A DNA stretch of 5,966 nt from positions 1 through 5,966 of the forward strand of contig JAGAPM010000160.1 of the NCBI GenBank assembly GCA_017623265.1, read 5' to 3'. This document shows, in pieces, positions 1 through 5,239 of this stretch (position 1 is the stretch's first letter; the number at the start of each line of letters is the position of its first letter). The notes under the pieces are model-generated. The model ran no database searches. It saw only the letters and a program-made list of their open reading frames with translations, and was not told the origin of the DNA. The translations under genes and the position numbers were made by a program. This DNA comes from Lentisphaeria bacterium. Lineage in GTDB: Bacteria; Verrucomicrobiota; Lentisphaeria; Victivallales; UBA1829.

Positions 1-284
1 ACGGGAAGCGGGTCGATGACCCGGATTATATCTGCGACTGCTATCAGATCGACGCCCGTTTCTGGGAGACCACCTGTGAAACGCTGCCAACAGTCACAGA
101 TGGGATCGCATGGTATCAATGCACCTATCCCAATCCCGCCCCCGGGAAAGTGATGACCTATGTCGGTTTCCGGAAAGATGGCGTAGTCGACGGCGATGTA
201 AATGTGAAACTTTTCCGTCACTGCGGAGCAGAACAGATCCTCTGGTCTCCAAAGACAGAAAAAGAATATAAAAACGGAGAATAA
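1..284 (+). CDS. C-terminal fragment of an unrecognised protein
   Basis: An open frame enters from the left edge (first complete codon at position 3) and ends at TAA 282-284, giving 93 visible residues. I do not recognise the family. The fragment is rich in aromatic residues and cysteine, has a Pro/Gly stretch in the middle (PNPAPGK) followed by alternating hydrophobic residues that look like beta strands, and ends in a charged tail (KTEKEYKNGE). A C-terminal beta-sandwich of a carbohydrate-active enzyme would fit both this and the neighbour, but that is inference. Its stop codon shares one base with the ATG of the next gene, so the two are almost certainly co-transcribed and translationally coupled. 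The other two forward frames are closed by stops within this stretch. Confidence 0.75.
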   Translation, partial: GKRVDDPDYICDCYQIDARFWETTCETLPTVTDGIAWYQCTYPNPAPGKVMTYVGFRKDGVVDGDVNVKLFRHCGAEQILWSPKTEKEYKNGE

Positions 285-1894
285 TGATGAGTAAACTGAT
301 CTACCCCGACATGAGGCAAGATGAACGGTCAAGTACATGGGTCCCGCCGGTCCGGATCGTTCATCATACCGGAAATGTAAAAGATGCAGAACGTCTCTGC
401 GGCAAACTGGAAACACAGGCATATCTGCATTTTGATCCGGAATACTGCACCATTCCCGCCGGTGCGAGTGTGATTTTTGACTTTGGAAAAGAACTGCATG
501 GCGCCTTCAGCCTTACATCGGTTTCAATGGATGCGGTCAATGTGCGTATCACGCTGGGTGAATCGGTCTCGGAGACACTGCAAACGCCAACCACCAACCA
601 TGCAGTCCATCAAACAACGGTTCTGCTGCCGATGCTGGGACAGTTTTCTTTCGGCGACTCGGCTTTCCGTTTTGTCCGTCTGGAAGTGCTGGAAGGAGAA
701 CCGGAACTGCACCTGCTCTGTGCTGCCGTCCGGGCAGTCTACCGGGATTGGGATTATGCCGGATTTTTCCACAGCAGCGATGAACGGCTGAACCGGATCT
801 GGCAGACCAGTGTCTACACAGTCCATCTGAACTGTCAGGAATACATTTACGATGGAGTAAAACGGGATCGTTTGGTCTGGATGGGTGATCTTTATCCGGA
901 AGTCCGCACGATGCTTGCCGTATTCAACGAATATGACCTCATCGAAAAAAGCATGGATTTTCTCCGCACACGCAAGCAGCCGGATCAGTTTATGAACGGC
1001 ACGCCCAGCTATTCCTGCTGGTGGATCATCTGCCTGCATGCACTGTACCTTCACCGGAATAACCGCCGATGGCTGGAAGAACAGAAAGATGAACTGGATC
1101 ATCTGCTCCGGCAATTGTGCAGTTATGTGGATGAAAACGGGAGAGAAAATCTGCCTGCATGGCGTTTTCTGGACTGGTCCACCGAAGCGATGCCGGAGGT
1201 CAAACACGCCGGTCTTCAGGGGTTGTTGGCGTGGACACTGAAAACCGGCAGTATTCTGGCAGATGAACTGGGGATGAACAGGACAGCAGACCTGTGCAGA
1301 AATACAGAAAAGCAAATACGCCAAGTGACACCGGACTGTCAGGGAAACAAAATCGCTGCAGCAATGCAAACGCTCGGACTCGGTACTGATCACAGCACTA
1401 TTTTCAAGCAGAATCCCGATAAAGGGATCAGCACTTTCTACGGATATTTTGTACTGCTGGCACGGGCAGAAACCGGAGATTTGAACGGCGCTCTGGACCT
1501 GATCCGCACCTACTGGGGAGGTATGCTGGATGCCGGTGCAACTACATTCTGGGAAGACTTTGAAACGGACTGGCTCAACGGATCATTCGGGATCGATTCC
1601 ATGCCGGCAGCCGGCAAGAGGGACATCCATGCAGACTTCGGAAAATATTGCTACAAAGGACTGCGGCACAGCCTCTGCCACGGCTGGGCTGGAGGACCGG
1701 CTGCATTTCTCAGCGAAAAAGTGCTGGGTATCACTCCGGTCGAACCCGGATTCCGGAAAGTACAGATCAAACCGCAGTTAGGGGGCTTGGACTGTATCAG
1801 CGGTGCTGTTCCCACGCCATACGGTCTGATTACGGTTGAAGCAGATAAAAAGGGGCAGAAGATCTGTCTGCCCGATGGCATCACAATGGTATAA
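284..1894 (+). CDS. GH78-like alpha-L-rhamnosidase-type glycosidase, compact form
   Basis: The 536-residue product resembles family GH78 (inverting alpha-L-rhamnosidases, (alpha/alpha)6 barrel), which release terminal L-rhamnose from plant or bacterial glycans. Residues about 45-150 look like the beta-sandwich before the barrel (IFDFGKELHG at 64-73). The barrel spans about 155-470, with the signature DGVKRDRLVWMGDL at 190-203, FLDWS at 295-299, FWEDFE at 422-427 and SLCHGWAGGP at 463-472. The last ~65 residues form the usual C-terminal beta domain (ITPVEPGFRKVQIKP). Many GH78 enzymes have 700-1000 residues; this one lacks the extra N-terminal domains. It has no signal peptide, so it probably acts in the cytoplasm on imported oligosaccharides. 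Two starts are possible, ATG 284 and ATG 287. GGAG at 276-279 is better spaced for 287. Rhamnose specificity is not proven by sequence; another six-hairpin glycosidase activity is possible. Confidence 0.85.
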   Translation: MMSKLIYPDMRQDERSSTWVPPVRIVHHTGNVKDAERLCGKLETQAYLHFDPEYCTIPAGASVIFDFGKELHGAFSLTSVSMDAVNVRITLGESVSETLQTPTTNHAVHQTTVLLPMLGQFSFGDSAFRFVRLEVLEGEPELHLLCAAVRAVYRDWDYAGFFHSSDERLNRIWQTSVYTVHLNCQEYIYDGVKRDRLVWMGDLYPEVRTMLAVFNEYDLIEKSMDFLRTRKQPDQFMNGTPSYSCWWIICLHALYLHRNNRRWLEEQKDELDHLLRQLCSYVDENGRENLPAWRFLDWSTEAMPEVKHAGLQGLLAWTLKTGSILADELGMNRTADLCRNTEKQIRQVTPDCQGNKIAAAMQTLGLGTDHSTIFKQNPDKGISTFYGYFVLLARAETGDLNGALDLIRTYWGGMLDAGATTFWEDFETDWLNGSFGIDSMPAAGKRDIHADFGKYCYKGLRHSLCHGWAGGPAAFLSEKVLGITPVEPGFRKVQIKPQLGGLDCISGAVPTPYGLITVEADKKGQKICLPDGITMV

Positions 1895-1980
1895 CTTCTG
1901 AATCTGCCTCGAATACCCCTTCCGGGCAACAAACAAAATCCTCTCGTGCCGCAAACAAGCGCAGGGCAGTTTTCAATATG
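1895..1980. other. Spacer between glycosidase stop and repeat array
   Basis: These 86 bases follow the glycosidase stop codon. I see no gene and no good intrinsic terminator. Around 1951-1958 there is a short CGTGCCGC identical to part of the 90-bp unit that follows. It could be a remnant of a degraded extra copy, but 8 bases can also match by chance. Confidence 0.4.
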
Positions 1981-2340
1981 TGGCAAATAAATCCCCCCGT
2001 TCCGCGACGAAACGAAGTTGAGTTGGGCGGCACAAGAAAAAGGGCGCTTTACGCTCCATACTTTTTGACATGGCAAATAAATTTCCCTGTGCCGCGACGA
2101 AACGAAGTTGAGTTGGGCGGTACAAGAAAAAGGACGCTTTACGCTCCATACTTTTTGACATGGCAAATAAATTCCCCCGTGCCGCGACGAAACGAAGTTG
2201 AGTTGGGCGGCACAAGTAAGAGGGCGCTTTGCACTCCATACTTTTTGACATGGCAAATAAATTTCCCCGTGCCGCGACGAAACGAAGTTGAGTTGGGCGG
2301 CACAATAAAGCGGGTGCTATGCACCCCCTGTTTTTGACGG
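1981..2340. repeat. Tandem array of four 90-bp direct repeats
   Basis: Four head-to-tail units begin at 1981, 2071, 2161 and 2251, each starting TGGCAAATAAAT. Units 1-3 are about 91-93% identical to each other by direct count (6-8 differences per 90). Unit 4 is diverged in its last ~35 bases and ends the array with CTGTTTTTGACGG. Unit positions 22-50 (29 bases) are identical in all four copies. That core lies within an inverted repeat, GTGCCGC-N21-GCGGCAC, at unit positions 19-53. A second small hairpin lies at positions 62-76, followed by a T-run (CTTTTTG). Because 90 is a multiple of three, reading frames stay open through the array on both strands, but none looks like a real gene. The array sits between convergent genes, in the 3' region of both transcripts. 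I do not recognise the element. A structured 3'-UTR repeat, a minisatellite or a non-autonomous mobile element are all possible. Confidence 0.95.
2312..2335 (+). terminator. Possible terminator of the glycosidase operon
   Basis: In repeat unit 4 the forward strand has a perfect 6-bp stem, GGGTGC (2312-2317), loop TAT, GCACCC (2321-2326), followed after four bases (CCTG) by TTTTT at 2331-2335. The stem-to-T-run gap is longer than in a textbook intrinsic terminator. The equivalent hairpins of units 1-3 (2042-2056, 2132-2146, 2222-2236) are weaker and are also followed by a T-run, so the array could act as a serial, leaky terminator for the forward transcript. No better terminator is visible between 1895 and 2340. 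Confidence 0.35.
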
Positions 2341-2386
2341 CTCCCCCTTACTCCCATTCATGCGATTGGTCGCCCGTCAAAAACAG
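2328..2386. repeat. 13-bp perfect inverted repeat at the array end
   Basis: CTGTTTTTGACGG at 2328-2340 (the end of repeat unit 4) is repeated in inverse orientation as CCGTCAAAAACAG at 2374-2386, with 33 bases between the arms. Inside the loop, directly against the right arm, is a smaller hairpin GCGA-TTGG-TCGC (2362-2373). The paired structure can form on either strand, so in RNA it could serve as a transcription barrier or 3' end stabiliser for both convergent transcripts. The left arm belongs to the tandem array, so the inverted copy may mark the boundary of the element. Length and perfection make chance unlikely; function is inferred. Confidence 0.85.
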
Positions 2387-2400
2387 ACCCGTTCTGATCA

Positions 2401-2419
2401 CCGGGGAACTTTTCCCCGG
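2401..2419 (-). terminator. Strong GC hairpin downstream of pyrF
   Basis: CCGGGGAA (2401-2408), loop of three bases, TTCCCCGG (2412-2419) form a perfect 8-bp hairpin 44 bases past the pyrF stop. No T-run follows closely on either strand, so it is not a canonical intrinsic terminator. It is placed where the 3' end of the prmC-to-pyrF transcript would be expected, and with the inverted repeat just beyond it could stop transcription or protect the mRNA end. It may equally serve the forward transcript. Confidence 0.45.
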
Positions 2420-2462
2420 CGACACTAAGGAACGAAGCGTCAAACAAACAGGACTCAAAAAG

Positions 2463-3278
2463 TCAGCGGAGAGCGTTGATCTGATCCTTGAGTTCCTGCG
2501 CAGCCTTGCCGGCGGCTTCTGCGAAATCGGTGCCATTGGAGGCATAAATGATGCCGCGGGAAGAGTTGATGACCAGTCCGGTCTTGTCGGCAGTCAAGCC
2601 ATTTTTCAGAACACCGGCAAGGTCACCACCCTGGGCGCCGATCCCCGGGACAAGCAGAGGTGTATCGCCGACGATCTTGCGGATCTCACCCAGTTCTTCG
2701 GGGAATGTGGCTCCGGCAACCAGCATGGTATTGCCGTTGTAGTTCCAGTCGTGAGAGATCAGTTTTGCGATCCGCTGGTAAAGCATTTCACCACTTTCCA
2801 GACGCAGCTCCTGAACTTCCTTTGCGCCGCCGTTGCTGGTGCGGCAGAGAACGATCACACCCTTGTCTGCACGATCCAGGAAGGGCTTGAGCGCATCCAT
2901 GCCCATATAGGGGTTGACCGTAATCGCATCCGCATTGTTCCTTTCAAACGCTTCCTTGGCATACATGGCAGTAGTGTTGCCGATGTCCGCCCGCTTGGCA
3001 TCCAGAATCACCGGCACAGCGGGGGCAACTTCATGGATGTAATCAATGGTCATGCCCAGTTCTTCATCAGCGTTCATCCCGGCATACATGGCGGCTTGGG
3101 GTTTGTAAGAGCAGACGGCATCCTTGGTTGCATCAATGATCGCCTTGTTGAAAGCGAAGATGGGATACTTTTCATTCTTGACACAATCCGGCATTTTCTT
3201 CAGGTCCGGGTCCAACCCCACGCACACCAGAGAGTTGTTGATCTTCCACGCATTTTTGAGCATTTCCATGAAGGTCAT
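2463..3278 (-). CDS. pyrF: Orotidine 5'-phosphate decarboxylase, type 2
   Basis: PyrF converts orotidine 5'-monophosphate to UMP, the last step of de novo pyrimidine synthesis, in the cytoplasm. The 271-residue product has the length of the longer (type 2) subfamily. Visible motifs are GLDPD at 21-25, the catalytic DAKRADIGNT at 93-102 (Asp93, Lys95, Asp98 form the charged network), VNPYMG at 121-126, the phosphate-binding PGIGAQGGD at 211-219 and NSSRGI at 238-243 with the phosphate-contacting Arg241. I chose ATG at 3278 because AAAGGA (3287-3292) lies 8 bases upstream and the family N-terminus starts here. The open frame runs 26 codons further upstream, but that extension overlaps the preceding gene. 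It is the last gene of the apparent prmC operon, 23 bases after the GGQ gene, and is not next to other pyr genes in this window. Confidence 0.97.
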   Translation of the reverse strand: MTFMEMLKNAWKINNSLVCVGLDPDLKKMPDCVKNEKYPIFAFNKAIIDATKDAVCSYKPQAAMYAGMNADEELGMTIDYIHEVAPAVPVILDAKRADIGNTTAMYAKEAFERNNADAITVNPYMGMDALKPFLDRADKGVIVLCRTSNGGAKEVQELRLESGEMLYQRIAKLISHDWNYNGNTMLVAGATFPEELGEIRKIVGDTPLLVPGIGAQGGDLAGVLKNGLTADKTGLVINSSRGIIYASNGTDFAEAAGKAAQELKDQINALR

Positions 3279-3301
3279 GATCGTTTTCCTTTCCGTATGA
3301 A

Positions 3302-3793
3302 TTATATGTTTTGATCTGTGTTTTTCTTTGTGGATTGATGGAGAAATTCCCGCCACAGGGAGTCATCCCGCTGCAACAGTTTTGTGAGTTTGCTGCGACT
3401 TGTTCCCAGCTTGACAGCTGCCTCTTTCAGATCCCAGTCTGCCGCTGCAAGATGGTCGAATGTCATAGCGATCCAATAGGGATAGTTCTTATTGGAAACG
3501 GAGGGCGCCGGTTCCAGCTTGAAAGTCTCCTGTCCAGTCAGATCGCAACGCTCCGAACAGGCGATCCGGAACCGCAACTTTTTCAGAGCCAGATGCCGGT
3601 TTACACTCTGACTGCGGGACTCCAGACAATTTACCGTAATCCCCGTTTCCGGATGAAAAATGCGTACGGCAGACGAAGTCTTATTCAGTTTCTGCCCACC
3701 ATTTCCGGTTCCCCTCCGGAAGTCAGCAGCGCAGTTTTCCCAAAGAATATTATCTTCTGCCAAAAGCAGTTTTTTGCGTTCGGCTGCATCCAT
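3302..3793 (-). CDS. Peptide chain release factor-like protein (GGQ domain)
   Basis: The 163-residue product carries an RF-1-type catalytic domain without the codon-recognition domains of RF1/RF2, as in stalled-ribosome rescue hydrolases (ArfB/YaeJ, mitochondrial MTRFR). FRRGTGNGGQKLNKTSSAV at 25-43 includes the GGQ at 32-34, which places the catalytic glutamine in the peptidyl transferase centre. It is followed by the family block ESRSQSVNRHLALKKL (58-73). Residues about 105-155 add a helical segment (AAVKLGTSRSKLTKLL at 125-140) not present in E. coli ArfB. The end (KKNTDQNI) is only mildly basic, unlike the Arg/Lys-rich tail that ArfB inserts in the mRNA channel, so the mode of ribosome binding may differ. 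ATG 3793 is one base after the stop of the preceding gene, with AAGGGG at 3804-3809, so translation is probably coupled. The frame continues 18 codons upstream, inside that gene. Confidence 0.88.
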   Translation of the reverse strand: MDAAERKKLLLAEDNILWENCAADFRRGTGNGGQKLNKTSSAVRIFHPETGITVNCLESRSQSVNRHLALKKLRFRIACSERCDLTGQETFKLEPAPSVSNKNYPYWIAMTFDHLAAADWDLKEAAVKLGTSRSKLTKLLQRDDSLWREFLHQSTKKNTDQNI

Positions 3794-3794
3794 C

Positions 3795-4268
3795 TTATTT
3801 GATCCCCTTGACCTTGTACTGTCCGGTAAAAAGGATTTTCTTCCCATTCACTTTTTGCAGGTCGATCCGGATAACATCCTTACCGACCCGCGAAAATTGC
3901 AACAGATATTCCACCTTTTCCGGAACCGGGGAGATCACCTTGTTTTTTGCCAGATCTCCACTGATGCGGGTACCGATCCGGAGAAGCTCGCCATCTGGAA
4001 GTGTAAAGTCGCAAACCACTCCGGGTCTGCGGATGCCATTGGCAGTAAAAAAGAAGATCAGGTCGCTGGAGGCAAGCGTTACAATTTCATCAGGTGTATA
4101 TACCGGTACCGCCATCGAATCACCGCCGGGTGCGGGCGCGATCGGATCTGTCGGCAGCGGAGCGTTACCGTAGACCAGATCATGATACCAGTCTGCGACA
4201 CAGCAGGAGGTGGCACAGCAGAGCAGCACCACGCTTGCAAGAATGTTCCGGGAAATATGTTTCAACAT
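3795..4268 (-). CDS. Small secreted protein, probable lipoprotein, unknown function
   Basis: I do not recognise this 157-residue protein. Residues 1-23 form a signal peptide: basic start (MLKHISRN), hydrophobic core (ILASVVLLCCA), then ATSC ending at Cys22. That is an imperfect but plausible lipobox, so export and lipid anchoring are likely. Next comes a Pro-rich linker (PLPTDPIAPAPGG, about 37-49). The remaining ~105 residues look like a small beta-rich domain (DLIFFFTANG, VEYLLQFSRVGKDVIRIDLQKV) ending in KILFTGQYKVKGIK. AAGGA at 4275-4279 is six bases before the ATG. It lies 32 bases after prmC and one base before the GGQ gene, so it belongs to the operon although its location (envelope) differs from that of its neighbours. 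Any role in translation would be guesswork. Confidence 0.82.
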   Translation of the reverse strand: MLKHISRNILASVVLLCCATSCCVADWYHDLVYGNAPLPTDPIAPAPGGDSMAVPVYTPDEIVTLASSDLIFFFTANGIRRPGVVCDFTLPDGELLRIGTRISGDLAKNKVISPVPEKVEYLLQFSRVGKDVIRIDLQKVNGKKILFTGQYKVKGIK

Positions 4269-4300
4269 GTCTGATCCTTATTCCATATTATTCAATGGTA

Positions 4301-5176
4301 CTATACCGTTCCGCAATCATTTTTGCAAGTGTCCGGCGAAAAAATACAGGTAAGAAAACGGTCCGCACCATACTGGTCCTGCAGGATCTGGATATCAGTA
4401 TAACAATTCAACGACCGGGCAAAGGCAGCAAGTGCAGTCCCCTGCTCTTCCCCCATTTCAAAAAAGAGTGATGCCCCCGGTCTCAAATAACGGGGAGCTT
4501 CGATCAATGCCCGTTCGATTAATGCCATACCTTCATGGTCTGCAAACAGCGCCAGTGCCGGTTCGTAGTCCCGGACATTCTGCGGGAGAGTCTCTCTGAC
4601 CGATTCCGGAATATACGGAAGGTTTGCCACCAGCAGATCAAACTTTATTCCGGGATCAAAGGGTGCAAAAAGATCCCCCTGAACAATGGATACATTGTCC
4701 AACCCGTACTTTTTCCGGTTCGATTCTGCAATAGCAAAAGCATCAGGTGAGATCTCACTGGCTGTAACCCGGGAATCCTGCCGCTCAAAACCGATCGAAA
4801 GGGAGATTGCACCGCTGCCGGTCCCCAGCTCACAGGCGTGTCCGTTCCGGGGCAGCGCTTTGAGAACAAAATCCACCAGCAACTCCGTCTCGGGACGGGG
4901 AATCAGACAACCCGGTGCCACATTCAGTTTCAATTCCCGGAAGTCCTCCCAGCCGCAGATATACTGAAACGGCTCGTGAGCAAGACGCCGCATCATATAG
5001 TCGTCTGCTCGGGACAGTTCCTCCAGCGACAGGATCCGTTCGGACTCCGTCCAAAGCAGATTGTGACGTATCCCGGTAACTTCTTCCAGCATGTAAGACG
5101 CCTCGATCTCCGGGGAATCAAATCCGGCAGACCGGAAACGGTTTTCGCTGCTTTTCAATAGTTCGTTCAGTTTCAT
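4301..5176 (-). CDS. prmC: Release factor glutamine methyltransferase
   Basis: PrmC (HemK) uses S-adenosylmethionine to N5-methylate the glutamine of the GGQ motif in RF1 and RF2, which speeds peptide release. The 291-residue product has the family layout: an N-terminal helical domain (1-75) that grips the release factor, EPFQYICGWEDF at 68-79, LIPRPETELLVD at 91-102, the SAM-binding ELGTGSGAISLSIG at 116-129, EISPDA at 141-146, the substrate-glutamine loop NLPY at 185-188 (most members have NPPY) and a DRF near the end at 272-274. I chose ATG 5176 (MKLNELLKSSENRF) because it matches the usual N-terminus. The frame is open back to a TTG at 5215, but that lies in a terminator stem. There is no clear Shine-Dalgarno sequence. 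It is the first gene of the apparent operon with the lipoprotein, GGQ protein and pyrF. Confidence 0.95.
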   Translation of the reverse strand: MKLNELLKSSENRFRSAGFDSPEIEASYMLEEVTGIRHNLLWTESERILSLEELSRADDYMMRRLAHEPFQYICGWEDFRELKLNVAPGCLIPRPETELLVDFVLKALPRNGHACELGTGSGAISLSIGFERQDSRVTASEISPDAFAIAESNRKKYGLDNVSIVQGDLFAPFDPGIKFDLLVANLPYIPESVRETLPQNVRDYEPALALFADHEGMALIERALIEAPRYLRPGASLFFEMGEEQGTALAAFARSLNCYTDIQILQDQYGADRFLTCIFSPDTCKNDCGTV

Positions 5177-5181
5177 GACAG

Positions 5182-5212
5182 AAAAAAGGCGGACATTGAA
5201 CCTGCCCGCCTT
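5182..5212 (-). terminator. Intrinsic terminator of the TRL lipoprotein gene
   Basis: On the minus strand AAGGCGGGC pairs with GTCCGCCTT (9 bp, one G-U pair) around a 9-base loop and runs straight into a T-run (TTTTTT including the last stem bases). It begins 27 bases after the lipoprotein stop codon and ends five bases before the prmC ATG. Stem strength and T-run are both typical of a Rho-independent terminator. Confidence 0.88.
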
Positions 5213-5239
5213 CAAAGAGATCAGAATTTTGCCTGTTGC

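Noticed and set aside
524..1393. 289-codon open frame on the minus strand
   Set aside because: Antisense to the well-supported glycosidase; composition rich in Cys, His and Gln is typical of a shadow frame.
1951..1965. Degenerate fifth repeat copy before the array
   Set aside because: Only CGTGCCGC plus a few bases match; the rest of the segment does not align with the unit.
1651..2256. 201-codon minus-strand frame running from the repeat array into the glycosidase
   Set aside because: The N-terminal part is repeat translation and the rest is antisense to the glycosidase C-terminus; no ribosome site was seen.
1981..2340. CRISPR array
   Set aside because: The segments between the invariant cores are themselves nearly identical copies, not unique spacers, and no cas genes are in the window.
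2454..2462. Second inverted copy of the repeat end (TCAAAAAGT)
   Set aside because: Nine A-rich bases are too short to separate from chance, and part overlaps the region just after the pyrF stop.
2319..3314. 331-codon open frame on the plus strand
   Set aside because: It is fully antisense to pyrF, which has all family motifs. The frame is open because of codon bias in pyrF, its product matches nothing I recognise, and its start lies in the repeat array.
3279..3356. N-terminal extension of pyrF by 26 codons
   Set aside because: It overlaps the preceding gene, while ATG 3278 has a good Shine-Dalgarno sequence and family-like N-terminus.
5177..5215. Upstream TTG start for prmC adding 13 residues
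   Set aside because: The added codons lie in the terminator hairpin, have no ribosome site and do not match the family N-terminus.
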